This document shows, in pieces, positions 40,936-49,454 of a stretch of DNA of 64,000 nt (position 1 is the first letter of the stretch; the number at the start of each line of letters is the position of its first letter). A program made the position numbers and the translations under genes. The stretch is taken from assembly GCA_944384295.1 (NCBI GenBank), contig CALWSU010000006.1, positions 23,852-87,851 of the forward strand. Direction: 5' to 3'. A model generated the notes under the pieces. It had not been told where the DNA came from, did no database searches, and saw nothing but the letters and a program-made list of their open reading frames with translations. This DNA is from an uncultured Lachnospiraceae bacterium. Lineage in GTDB: Bacteria > Bacillota > Clostridia > Lachnospirales > Anaerotignaceae.

Positions 40936-40954
40936 GAAATCATATTATGATTTC
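40936..40954. promoter_or_regulatory. 19-bp palindrome upstream of spoIVB
   Basis: GAAATCATATTATGATTTC is a perfect palindrome around a central T, 29 bases before the spoIVB start. The tight centre favours a protein-binding site over an RNA hairpin. Confidence 0.45.
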
Positions 40955-40983
40955 AAAATAAAAGATATAGGAGGAGGAATGCA

Positions 40984-42243
40984 GTGCGGCAATGGAAAAA
41001 AACATGGAAATTTTGTGCATTGGGTACAGCTGCTGCTCTTACTTGTATTTGGTGTAGTATACGCTTTTTATTGCCAAATGATATGACATTGATGGAAGGA
41101 TATACTACAGCATACCGTTTACAATTGCCTGTAACAGTCAAAACAGAAGAAAGCGTGGATGTGCTTGGGGTCACAGCAAAGCCTACAGCAGATAATCTGC
41201 ATTTAGATCTTGGCACAGAGGTTACAGCAGAGGCCTTGACAGAGGGTAGTGCAGAAGTCAAATTTTATCTGTTTGATACTGTTCCTGTTAAGACAGTAGC
41301 AGCAAATGTGTTGCCAAATACAAGGCTGATCCCATGTGGGCAAACGGTTGGTGTGCAAATGGATACAGATGGTTTACTAGTACTGGGGACTGGTTATGTA
41401 GAGGACGCAAATGGAAATAAAACAGAACCTTGTAAAGGCATTTTAAAAACTGGTGATTTGATACAATCTGTCAATGGAGAAACGATGAAGAATAAAGAAA
41501 ATTTTCTATCTGCCATTGATCAGCAAAATGGAGCCTCAGTAGAAATTGCTTTTGTACGAGATGGAAAAGAAAGCGTAGCAGAGGTGACACCAGTTTACAG
41601 TCCGGCAGATCAAGCATATAAAATTGGTATCTGGATTCGAGATAGTATACAAGGTATTGGCACAGTTACTTTTTATGATGCAGAAACAAACCATTTTGCA
41701 GCATTAGGACATGGTGTGTATGATGTGGATACTGGAGAACTCATGTCTATCAAGCAAGGCAATATTACAGCTTCTGAACTGACTGAAATTGTAAAAGGTG
41801 AAAAAGGTGAGCCAGGACAATTGATTGGTCGCATAGAATCCGAACAGATTTTAGGCGAAATTGAAAAAAATACACCAATTGGCATCTATGGTACAGCAGA
41901 GGAAACTGCGTTTGCAGGCGAAAGCTATCCAATTGCATTGCAATCAGAAATAAAAGAAGGACCTGCACAAATTTTGTCCAGTATTACTGGAGGAGAACCT
42001 ATGGCATATGATGTGGAAATTGAACAAGTTATGCATTATGGAAAAGATCAAAATAAGGGTATGGTCATTCATGTAACAGATCCAGCATTGTTAGCACAAA
42101 CGGGAGGGATTGTGCAAGGGATGAGCGGTTCTCCTATACTGCAAGATGGCAAGATTGTAGGTGCAGTCACACATGTATTTGTGCAAGACCCAACAAGGGG
42201 TTATGGAATTTTTATTGAAAATATGCTGGAAGCAATACGATAA
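40984..42243 (+). CDS. spoIVB: SpoIVB serine peptidase
   Basis: Forespore-secreted protease that triggers the sigma-K checkpoint during sporulation by acting on SpoIVFA. 419 residues. One N-terminal membrane segment, a PDZ domain (about 120-200; GILKTGDLIQSVNGE) and the S55 catalytic domain with H243 (ALGHGVYD), D366 (HVTDPA) and S381 (GMSGSP). GTG 40984 follows AGGAGGAGG. In most spore formers spo0A comes next; here an AraC regulator does. Confidence 0.93.
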   Translation: MRQWKKTWKFCALGTAAALTCIWCSIRFLLPNDMTLMEGYTTAYRLQLPVTVKTEESVDVLGVTAKPTADNLHLDLGTEVTAEALTEGSAEVKFYLFDTVPVKTVAANVLPNTRLIPCGQTVGVQMDTDGLLVLGTGYVEDANGNKTEPCKGILKTGDLIQSVNGETMKNKENFLSAIDQQNGASVEIAFVRDGKESVAEVTPVYSPADQAYKIGIWIRDSIQGIGTVTFYDAETNHFAALGHGVYDVDTGELMSIKQGNITASELTEIVKGEKGEPGQLIGRIESEQILGEIEKNTPIGIYGTAEETAFAGESYPIALQSEIKEGPAQILSSITGGEPMAYDVEIEQVMHYGKDQNKGMVIHVTDPALLAQTGGIVQGMSGSPILQDGKIVGAVTHVFVQDPTRGYGIFIENMLEAIR

Positions 42244-42257
42244 CATATAGATATTAA

Positions 42258-42287
42258 TGACAGAGGCAGTTTTCCTCTGTCATTTTT
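42258..42287 (+). terminator. Terminator after spoIVB
   Basis: TGACAGAGG pairs with CCTCTGTCA over 9 bp with a 7-base loop, followed by TTTTT. Confidence 0.88.
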
Positions 42288-42354
42288 CCATTGTATACTC
42301 AAAAAAATTTCATAAGTTTTGTTATGGTTATGTAACTTTTATATGAAAATTGGA

Positions 42355-42383
42355 TTGACAAAATTTTTAAGAGAGTATATCAT
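42355..42383 (+). promoter_or_regulatory. Promoter of the AraC-family gene
   Basis: Perfect TTGACA (42355-42360), 17-base spacer, TATCAT (42378-42383). The leader is about 50 bases. Confidence 0.6.
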
Positions 42384-42442
42384 GATAAATAGTTAGTTAA
42401 TGCTTATATAAATTATCTATAATTAATTTTTTTGAGGTAAAT

Positions 42443-43372
42443 ATGATTACAAATTTGATACGAGAGAAAAAATCAAATATTTTACAAACCTATTGGAAAA
42501 ATACCTCAGATGGTATGGAAATATGTTGGTTCCACGTCAAACAGCCACAAATCATATTTCAATTAGATAAAACCCCTGTTTATGATACAAAATATATAGA
42601 GTTATTATATTGTTGTCATGCTTCTTGTATGGTTTTTTTATGGAATGGTCAACAATTTTGTTTGGAGGCAGGCAATGTCTTATTACTTTCTGAAAAGCAT
42701 TTGATTTCACAAATTGTGTTTTCAGTTTCTTTTCAAGGCTATGCAGTATGCATCCATCCAGAATATGCAAACAAATATTGGCGAACCATAAACAAACATT
42801 TCAACAATGATTTTTTCAATTGGGAATGGTTGCAAAAACAATTACAGGCTTTAGGTTATATGGTGATACGTGGACATCTTTGGTTGTGTGCGGTATTTCA
42901 TACTTTAGAAGAACTACCCATACAGCAAAAATTGGATTATTGTGTTTGGAAAACCATAGAACTAATATATTTGTTATCCATTCAACTTTTGCCTTATGAA
43001 AATATACAAAATATAAATGGTACATATCAAGAACAATACCGTATCCAGATAATCCGCAATATTCACGATTATATGGTACAAAATTTAGAACAGACAATGA
43101 CAATATCTTTTTTGGCGGAAAAATTTAAAATTTCTGCAACAACGTTAAAGACATATTTTCGTCAACTATATGGAAGTCCAATACACCGTTGGTTGAAAGA
43201 ACAAAGGATATTATATGCAGCACATCTTTTAGAAACATCTGATTTATCATTATTAGATATTGCCGCAGCAGTAGGATATAGCAGTGCAAGTCAATTTCGT
43301 AAAGTATTTCAAGAATATTATCAAATTACACCAACACAATATCGTATTTCAATGCATCAAAAAAATGTCTAA
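42443..43372 (+). CDS. AraC-family transcriptional regulator
   Basis: A 309-residue regulator. The N-terminal part (1-200) looks like a cupin-type sensing domain with many aromatic and cysteine residues. The C-terminal 100 residues carry two HTH motifs: ISFLAEKFKISATTLKTYFRQLYG and SLLDIAAAVGYSSASQFRKVF (each in parts), ending with the usual TPTQYR. GAGGT precedes ATG 42443. It lies upstream of the small-protein/DUF6110/P-type ATPase set and may regulate it. Confidence 0.92.
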   Translation: MITNLIREKKSNILQTYWKNTSDGMEICWFHVKQPQIIFQLDKTPVYDTKYIELLYCCHASCMVFLWNGQQFCLEAGNVLLLSEKHLISQIVFSVSFQGYAVCIHPEYANKYWRTINKHFNNDFFNWEWLQKQLQALGYMVIRGHLWLCAVFHTLEELPIQQKLDYCVWKTIELIYLLSIQLLPYENIQNINGTYQEQYRIQIIRNIHDYMVQNLEQTMTISFLAEKFKISATTLKTYFRQLYGSPIHRWLKEQRILYAAHLLETSDLSLLDIAAAVGYSSASQFRKVFQEYYQITPTQYRISMHQKNV

Positions 43373-43513
43373 ATACATCAAAATTTGTCTTTTTACAGAC
43401 GACAAAAAAAGTAAGAAACACTATAATACAAATATAGGATTCATGCTGATGTTTGATGAATTTGTCAGTATATAGCAAAAATGTAGTATAGCAAAGGATA
43501 AGGAGGTATATAT

Positions 43514-43594
43514 ATGAAGCAACATCGTTTTTGGGCATGGGGAGCGGTGTTCTGTATGATTATGGTCATGATTACAGGTTATCAACATAAATAA
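43514..43594 (+). CDS. Very small membrane peptide upstream of DUF6110
   Basis: A 26-codon frame starting at ATG 43514, seven bases behind a perfect AAGGAGG. The peptide has a basic-aromatic start (MKQHRFWAWG) and one short hydrophobic helix (AVFCMIMVMITGY), ending in QHK. It is followed within 24 bases by the DUF6110-type gene. The strong ribosome site and operon position support translation. Function unknown; a small membrane helper of the following P-type ATPase is a possibility. Confidence 0.65.
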   Translation: MKQHRFWAWGAVFCMIMVMITGYQHK

Positions 43595-43617
43595 TATTAA
43601 AATTGGAGGATTGTTAT

Positions 43618-43914
43618 ATGAACAGATATTCAAAATTAGCTTTGTTTGGTAGTGGTATACTGTTTGGCACGATTGGGGTAAAAATTTTAGGTAGCCGTGA
43701 TGCAAAAAAAGCATACGTGCATGCGACAGCATGTGGTTTGCGTGTCAAAGATACAGTGATGCAAACAGTAACCAATGTACAAGAAAATGCAGCAGATATT
43801 GTTGCGTCTGCAAAAGAAATCAATGCGCGTAAAGCGGCTGAAGAAGCTAATGCTTTAGAAGAAGCACAGATTGCAGATATGGCAGAAAGCACAGAAGAAA
43901 ATCAGAATGAATAA
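43618..43914 (+). CDS. DUF6110-type small membrane protein
   Basis: A 98-residue protein with an N-terminal hydrophobic segment (KLALFGSGILFGTIGVKILG) and the sequence SRDAKKAYVHATACGLRVKDTVMQ, which I recognise as DUF6110, followed by a helical, alanine- and glutamate-rich tail. ATG 43618 follows TTGGAGG. Such proteins commonly stand just before P-type ATPases of this kind in Clostridia. A terminator follows, then the ATPase gene. Role unknown. Confidence 0.75.
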   Translation: MNRYSKLALFGSGILFGTIGVKILGSRDAKKAYVHATACGLRVKDTVMQTVTNVQENAADIVASAKEINARKAAEEANALEEAQIADMAESTEENQNE

Positions 43915-43946
43915 ACAGTAAAAAATTTTTATAAAAATCATTGAGG

Positions 43947-43986
43947 CAGAGGTACCAATTTGTTTTGGATTTACCTCTGTTTTTTA
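43947..43986 (+). terminator. Terminator after the DUF6110-type gene
   Basis: CAGAGGTA pairs with TACCTCTG around a 17-base loop, followed by a run of T. Readthrough into the ATPase gene is possible. Confidence 0.75.
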
Positions 43987-44064
43987 TAGATTTTGTATGA
44001 TTCTAGTTGTTCTTTCAAAAATTAGCGGACTGTTTATAGCCAATAGTATTTTAGGGAGGTTTAT

Positions 44065-46137
44065 ATGAAAGCAACGATATTACATGAAACAAAAGGACGT
44101 ATGCGTATTCAAATCATACAAAAAAATATGTCCTTAGAGCAAGCAGATAAATTGGAGAATTATTTGAATACACAACCTCAAATTTTGCAAGCTGTCGTAC
44201 ACGAACGTACTTGTTGTGCAATTATATATTACAAAGCAAATCAAAGAAAAGATGTCATTTATGCGATACAACATTTTTCCTATGCTGTAGTATCAAAGAT
44301 ATCTCATAGCAGTCGCGCACTAAGTCGTAGTTATCAGGAAAAATTAGTTAGTAAAATATTGACAAAAGCGGTTTGTACTGTTTTTTTGCCAACACCATTG
44401 CGTGTCTTACGTATTGCTTGGCACATGGTTCCATTTTTACATAAAGGATTACAATGTATTGTAAAAAGAAAAATTAAAGTAGAATTATTGGATGCATTAT
44501 CTATTGGAATTTCCATTTGTCGGCGCGATTTTGCAACAGCAGGTATGGTCATGTTTTTATTGGAAATTGGAGAGCTTTTAGAAGAATGGACACGAAAAAA
44601 ATCAATAGAAGATTTGGCACAATGTATGTCATTACATGTAGATCGTGTATGGTTATGCACAGGGGAAAGTGAAGTTTTAACACCAATACAGCAAATCAAA
44701 CAAAATGATATCATTCGCATTCGTATGGGTAGTGTTATTCCGTTAGACGGTGTTGTATTGGATGGTGAAGCGATGGTAAATCAAGCTTCCTTGACTGGAG
44801 AATCTATTCCAGTAGCTAAACATACAGGTAGTGTATTGTATGCTGGCACCATCATGGAAGAAGGTGAATGTTCTATGCGTGTGACACAAAAACCGGGAGA
44901 AAGTCGTTATGATAAAATTATTTCTATGATTGAACATTCAGAACAATTCAAGTCTACATTAGAAAATAAAGCAGCAAATTTAGCAGACAGCTTAGTCCCT
45001 TATACTTTTGCAGGAAGTTTAATTAGTTTTATATGCACACGTAATTTTACACGCGCATTATCTGTATTGATGGTAGATTTTTCTTGTGCGCTAAAATTAG
45101 CAATGCCTCTTGCAGTATTGTCTGCAATGCGTGAAGCAAGCAAAGCCCATATTACAGTAAAAGGTGGAAAATTTTTAGAGATTATGGCACAAGCAGATAC
45201 GATTGTATTTGATAAAACTGGTACACTTACATATGCCTGCCCGACAGTTTCAAAAGTTGTAGCTTTTGGTGAGCATAATGAACTGGAAATGTTGCGTTTG
45301 GCAGCATGTTTAGAAGAACATTTTCCACACTCCATGGCAAATGCTGTGGTACAAGCTGCGAAAGAGCGTAGTTTGACGCATGAGGAATTTCATTCAAAAG
45401 TGGAATATATTGTTGCACATGGTATTGTTAGTACAGTTGAAGACAAAAAAGTTTGTATTGGTAGCGCCCATTTTATATTTGAAGATGAAAAATGCAAAAT
45501 ACCAGAACAAGAATTACAAAAATTTTATGAATTACCAGATACATGTTCTCAATTGTATCTTGCAATACAAGGAGAATTGTCTGCTGTTATTTGTATATCA
45601 GATCCATTGCGAGAAGAAGCAGCACAAGTATTAGAAGCATTGCGCAGAACTGGTATACAGCAAACGGTTATGCTGACAGGTGATAGTAAGAGAACAGCAG
45701 CACATATTGCAAAACAAATCGGTGTAGATATGTATAAAGCTGAAGTTCTGCCAGCAGACAAAGCTTCATTTATTGCACAACAAAAGGAAAAAGGGCATAT
45801 TGTGATTATGGTTGGAGATGGAATCAATGATTCCCCGGCATTATCGGAATCAAATATAGGTATTGCAGTCCAAGATGGTGCAGCCATTGCACAAGAGGTT
45901 GCTGATATTACAATTGCAAGTGATAGTCTATGGGAATTAGTAATATTACGAGAATTGTCACAAGCATTAGTGAAACGAATAGAAAGAAATTACAAGTTTG
46001 TAATAGGGTTTAATGCTGGTTTAATTCTATTTGGTTTATTTGGTCTTTTTCCTCCAGCTACATCGGCTATGTTACATAATCTTTCTACATTAGGAGTCAG
46101 TTTGCATAGTATGCAGCCTTTATTGAAGCAAAAATAA
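44065..46137 (+). CDS. P-type (P1B-like) metal-transporting ATPase
   Basis: Membrane pump for a transition metal; 690 residues. The N-terminal about 80 residues resemble a metal-binding HMA-like fold without the CxxC. Then come membrane segments, the actuator motif LTGES, the phosphorylation site DKTGT with D383, and the hinge MVGDGINDSPAL. The metal-site helix reads SCALKLAMP (340-348), where P1B pumps usually have CPC or SPC, so the metal is uncertain. Manganese or iron would be reasonable guesses. The gene follows a DUF6110-type and a tiny membrane protein. Confidence 0.92.
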   Translation: MKATILHETKGRMRIQIIQKNMSLEQADKLENYLNTQPQILQAVVHERTCCAIIYYKANQRKDVIYAIQHFSYAVVSKISHSSRALSRSYQEKLVSKILTKAVCTVFLPTPLRVLRIAWHMVPFLHKGLQCIVKRKIKVELLDALSIGISICRRDFATAGMVMFLLEIGELLEEWTRKKSIEDLAQCMSLHVDRVWLCTGESEVLTPIQQIKQNDIIRIRMGSVIPLDGVVLDGEAMVNQASLTGESIPVAKHTGSVLYAGTIMEEGECSMRVTQKPGESRYDKIISMIEHSEQFKSTLENKAANLADSLVPYTFAGSLISFICTRNFTRALSVLMVDFSCALKLAMPLAVLSAMREASKAHITVKGGKFLEIMAQADTIVFDKTGTLTYACPTVSKVVAFGEHNELEMLRLAACLEEHFPHSMANAVVQAAKERSLTHEEFHSKVEYIVAHGIVSTVEDKKVCIGSAHFIFEDEKCKIPEQELQKFYELPDTCSQLYLAIQGELSAVICISDPLREEAAQVLEALRRTGIQQTVMLTGDSKRTAAHIAKQIGVDMYKAEVLPADKASFIAQQKEKGHIVIMVGDGINDSPALSESNIGIAVQDGAAIAQEVADITIASDSLWELVILRELSQALVKRIERNYKFVIGFNAGLILFGLFGLFPPATSAMLHNLSTLGVSLHSMQPLLKQK

Positions 46138-46588
46138 TGCATAGAAGAAAGCTTTGGTATGAAATACTCTTTTAGCACTTTTAGAAAAGAAAAGAGAGAA
46201 AAGATGTTAGTGTATCGAAAAAGTGGACACCAAATCGTCAAAGGCTCATTTTATACAAGCCTTTGACGATTTGGCAGAATTATAAAGCTTGTGGTCAAGC
46301 ACTTTGATTCGTAAAGTCAGCTTCGTTGTCTCCATTTCTTCGGAATGGAAAGTTCCATCGGCGAAAAACCTGAAAACTTCGGCTTTTCCTTGTTGGAAAC
46401 CAATTTTTTTGACAAGCTATAACAGGGACATATTATCTTTTATTTTTTTACATAAAAAAATATAGAAAATTATTTGTATATATTATTTTGATGTTATCAA
46501 TACCAAAAAAAGGAAAAAATGGTATAATAGAAATATAAAAAGCAGATATAAAATATTTTTCTCAGTAATATAAAAAGGGAGATTTAGT
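46138..46588. other. Intergenic region with a long hairpin and a higher-GC patch
   Basis: About 450 bases without an intact gene. It holds a 17-bp inverted repeat (46230-46274) and a stretch to about 46415 that is visibly richer in G and C than its surroundings and has coding-like texture on the minus strand (FFADGTFHSEEMETTKLTLR) without a start. The rest is AT-rich, with TATAAT at 46523-46528 before the next gene. Confidence 0.55.
46230..46274. repeat. 17-bp inverted repeat
   Basis: CCAAATCGTCAAAGGCT and its exact reverse complement with an 11-base centre. No T-run on the plus side, so not a classical terminator. Confidence 0.8.
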
Positions 46589-46951
46589 TTGAAAAAGAGG
46601 ATATTTTGTCTTGCAATGATAATATGTATACTTCTTTTTTCTTTATTTCATTTGTCACATAAAATAGTTATTGAAAAAACCGTTATATGTTATGACAAAG
46701 ATACCAAAAAAGATTTTGTCGTTCATATTTCTGGGAATTATTATGAATATCCCTTTCAAGAAGACCGTTTTCAGGGGGAAATTGAAATTGAGGGGAAAAG
46801 AAGTAATACAGGAACGTTCGCATTTCAAAAAGATTTGTATACGAATCTTGTAGATGAATATGGTCAGCCAATGGAGATTCTCATACAATATGATCACTTT
46901 ACAAAAATTGAAGTTGTAGGACAGAACTACTATATAAACAATTTTTCATAA
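46589..46951 (+). CDS. Hypothetical exported or membrane-anchored protein
   Basis: A 120-residue protein with a basic N-terminus and one hydrophobic segment (IFCLAMIICILLFSLFHL), consistent with a signal anchor, then a small beta-rich domain (VICYDKDTKKDFVVHISGNY...FQGEIEIEGKR). The start is TTG 46589 behind AAAAGGGAG. I do not recognise the family. It is a single gene between the ATPase and luxS, near a composition anomaly, which may hint at acquisition. Confidence 0.55.
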   Translation: MKKRIFCLAMIICILLFSLFHLSHKIVIEKTVICYDKDTKKDFVVHISGNYYEYPFQEDRFQGEIEIEGKRSNTGTFAFQKDLYTNLVDEYGQPMEILIQYDHFTKIEVVGQNYYINNFS

Positions 46952-47079
46952 TAGTAAGTTTTGTATCAGTATAAAAGGTATGCTACAAAATATATATGCC
47001 CTACAACCTAAGGATACATATTTTATGGATTTTCTCGTTCCATCATAGGAAAAGGAGCATTTTCTTTTGTCTGTTCTCT

Positions 47080-47108
47080 TGCGAAAAAATGGATTTTTGA
47101 TTACAATA
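47080..47108 (+). promoter_or_regulatory. Promoter of luxS
   Basis: TTGCGA (47080-47085), 17-base spacer, TACAAT (47103-47108); leader about 60 bases. No SAM or other methionine riboswitch was seen. Confidence 0.55.
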
Positions 47109-47171
47109 TCGGTATAAAAACAACAATGTCTATATATTGTACTTTAACAATCAAGAAAAGGAGCAGGCAGT

Positions 47172-47651
47172 ATGGAAAAAATTGCAAGTTTTACTGTAAA
47201 TCATTTGGATTTATTACCAGGAATTTATGTATCCAGAAAAGATTATATCGGTCAAGAAGTGTTGACTACATTCGATATTCGCATGAAAGCACCAAATCGA
47301 GAACCTGTTATGAATACAGCAGAAATGCACACCTTTGAGCATCTTGGCGCAACATTTTTGCGCAATCACCCAGTATGGAAAGACAAAGTTGTGTATGTTG
47401 GACCTATGGGTTGTCGTACAGGACATTATATTATTTTTTCTGGTGATTATCAATCTAAGGATATTTTGCCGCTGATGGTGGAACTGTTTGAGTTTGTGAG
47501 AGATTATGAAGGAGATATACCTGGTGCTGCTGCAAAAGATTGCGGTAACTATCTGGATATGAATCTTCCCATGACAAAATATTTGGCAAAAGAATTTTTA
47601 GATCATTGTTTATATGTCATTGAAGACAAAAACATGAACTATCCAGAATAA
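47172..47651 (+). CDS. luxS: S-ribosylhomocysteine lyase
   Basis: Splits S-ribosylhomocysteine into homocysteine and DPD, the precursor of autoinducer-2, in the methyl-cycle. 159 residues, the normal size. Metal ligands H53 and H57 in MHTFEHLG and C124 in KDCGNY are present, as is the conserved GPMGCRTGHY. AAAAGGAG lies upstream. Single-gene unit with promoter and terminator; no pfs or metK beside it. Confidence 0.98.
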   Translation: MEKIASFTVNHLDLLPGIYVSRKDYIGQEVLTTFDIRMKAPNREPVMNTAEMHTFEHLGATFLRNHPVWKDKVVYVGPMGCRTGHYIIFSGDYQSKDILPLMVELFEFVRDYEGDIPGAAAKDCGNYLDMNLPMTKYLAKEFLDHCLYVIEDKNMNYPE

Positions 47652-47703
47652 TGTGCATAGATTTGATAAATTTTAGGAAAGTACGAAACTACATATGATA
47701 CAC

Positions 47704-47740
47704 AAAACGGAAGGTATGGGATTGCACCTTCCGTTTTATA
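47704..47740 (+). terminator. Terminator after luxS
   Basis: AAAACGGAAGGT pairs perfectly with ACCTTCCGTTTT around a 10-base loop; the T-run is formed by the stem end. Confidence 0.8.
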
Positions 47741-47763
47741 AAGAATAATGGAGATATAATTTT

Positions 47764-48207
47764 ATGAAACGATTACGTATATTAAAAACAATTTTGATCA
47801 AGACCCATGCCGCAGATATTCTGTTTGTTTATGTATGTTTTGTATTGCTTTCGGCATTGGTGATTCAGATGGTAGAGCCAGACATTACAAGTTATTCTGA
47901 TGCGCTATGGTATTGTTATGCTGTGTTATCAACGGCTGGTTTTGGTGATATTGTTGCAGCAACTTTGATTGGAAAGTTGCTATCTGTAGTCATTACGATA
48001 TATTCTATTTTGGTGATTGCAATTGTTACAGGTGTTGTGACAAGTTATTATAACCAAGTCATACAACTGCAGCAAGAAGAAACCATTGTTGCTTTTTTGG
48101 ATCAATTAGAGCAATTGCCAAACTTGTCACAAGAAGAATTAAAAGTCTTAGCAAATCGAGCAGCATTTTTTAGACAAAAAAGGAAAAATCGTCAGAACAA
48201 ACCATAA
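47764..48207 (+). CDS. Two-helix potassium channel protein
   Basis: A 147-residue membrane protein with two transmembrane helices flanking a pore loop (ALWYCYAVLSTAGFGDIVAAT). The selectivity filter reads TAGFGD where classic K+ channels have TVGYGD. A coiled, glutamine-rich C-terminus (YYNQVIQLQQEETIVAFLDQ) probably supports tetramer assembly. It ends 11 bases before the convergent bioA stop. Probably a K+ channel; altered selectivity is possible. Confidence 0.8.
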   Translation: MKRLRILKTILIKTHAADILFVYVCFVLLSALVIQMVEPDITSYSDALWYCYAVLSTAGFGDIVAATLIGKLLSVVITIYSILVIAIVTGVVTSYYNQVIQLQQEETIVAFLDQLEQLPNLSQEELKVLANRAAFFRQKRKNRQNKP

Positions 48208-48218
48208 GATTTATCTGG

Positions 48219-49421
48219 CTAAGTTTGCTGAAACCATGCTTTCATAGTATGTAGTATGGTAACCAATTCATGTTCTTCTATGATGTATGGCACCATAGCA
48301 TAAAGATACTTTAAAAAAGGACGACTAAATACACCATGCTCATAAGCAAATTGTTGATAGCCTTTTAATATGTCAGCATGATAGACTTCTATACAGATAC
48401 AAGCCCCTAAAATGCGGATTTCTTTGATACGTGGATCAGAAAAAGAATCCATTTCCCGATGTAAAATGGTTTCGATTTCCCAAATTTTTGACATATAATT
48501 TTGCTGTTCAAATAATGTAATAGATTGTAGTGCAACACTGCACGCCAAAGCATTTCCCATAAATGTAGGTCCGTGCATCAATGCATGAGAAGAATCATCA
48601 TCATAAAAACCTTGGTATACTTTATGGTTTGCAACAGTTACAGCATGCCCGATATAACCACCAGTGAGGGCTTTACCCAATACTAAAATATCAGGTAAGA
48701 CACAATCTGCTACAAAGCGATTTCCTGTACGTCCAAAACCTGTAGCAACTTCATCGAAAATAAGTAGTACACCATACTGATTGCAAAGTTCTCTGGCTCT
48801 TTTCAAAAAAGAAATATCATACATACGAAAGCCACCAGCAGCCTGTAAAAGTGGCTCTACAATCAAACAATTCAGCTTGGTATGATATTTTGCAAATGCA
48901 TTTTCTAATGCTTCTATCTGCGTGGGAATATGAATGACGGATTTACTTTTTCCATAGGCATTACATATAAAATGGTAATCATCGTCATCGCCTACTTCCA
49001 TTGTTTTAAAAGTATCTCCATGATAAGCATTTTCCAATGCCAATATCATTGTACGATTGGTGTCATTTTGATTGGTATAATATTGTAACGCCATTTTGAG
49101 TGCTACTTCTACAGCAACACTGCCAGAATCAGAAAAAAAGCAATAATCCAAATCCCCAGGCAGCCAGTTTTGTAATTTGTCAGCCAGTTTTTCGATTGGT
49201 TCATGTGTCAAACTGCCAAGCATAACATGTGCAAATTTTGCAAGCTGCGTTTGGATTGCTTGATTTAATACAGGATGTTGATAGCCGTGTATGACGCTCC
49301 ACCAAGAAGAAATGGAATCAATCAATTTTTTGTCTTTTGTATAGAGATAAACGCCTTCTGCATGTATGATTTTGTAAGGCGGTGACATTGTTTTCATCTG
49401 TTCGTATGGATACCAAATCAT
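48219..49421 (-). CDS. bioA: Adenosylmethionine-8-amino-7-oxononanoate aminotransferase
   Basis: PLP enzyme of biotin synthesis that converts KAPA to DAPA. 400 residues, a little short for BioA but with the complete class III core: DSGSVAVEVALKMA, AYHGDTF, IFDEVATGFGRTG and the PLP lysine K250 in LGKALTGG. SSWWSVIHGYQHP near the N-terminus is typical for BioA. Last gene of bioY-bioB-bioD-bioA; no bioF, bioC or bioH in the window. Confidence 0.94.
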   Translation of the reverse strand: MIWYPYEQMKTMSPPYKIIHAEGVYLYTKDKKLIDSISSWWSVIHGYQHPVLNQAIQTQLAKFAHVMLGSLTHEPIEKLADKLQNWLPGDLDYCFFSDSGSVAVEVALKMALQYYTNQNDTNRTMILALENAYHGDTFKTMEVGDDDDYHFICNAYGKSKSVIHIPTQIEALENAFAKYHTKLNCLIVEPLLQAAGGFRMYDISFLKRARELCNQYGVLLIFDEVATGFGRTGNRFVADCVLPDILVLGKALTGGYIGHAVTVANHKVYQGFYDDDSSHALMHGPTFMGNALACSVALQSITLFEQQNYMSKIWEIETILHREMDSFSDPRIKEIRILGACICIEVYHADILKGYQQFAYEHGVFSRPFLKYLYAMVPYIIEEHELVTILHTMKAWFQQT

Positions 49422-49454
49422 ATTTATTCCTTTCTATTTTCTATTTTCGGTATT

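Noticed and set aside
40855..40983. Sigma-G promoter for spoIVB
   Set aside because: No pair of boxes with the expected sequence and spacing; only the palindrome stands out.
40850..41086. Open frame of 78 codons before and across the start of spoIVB
   Set aside because: It overlaps the clear spoIVB start in another frame and has no ribosome site of its own.
46230..46274. Rho-independent terminator for the P-type ATPase
   Set aside because: The stem is strong but no T-run follows on the plus strand, so it was kept as an inverted repeat.
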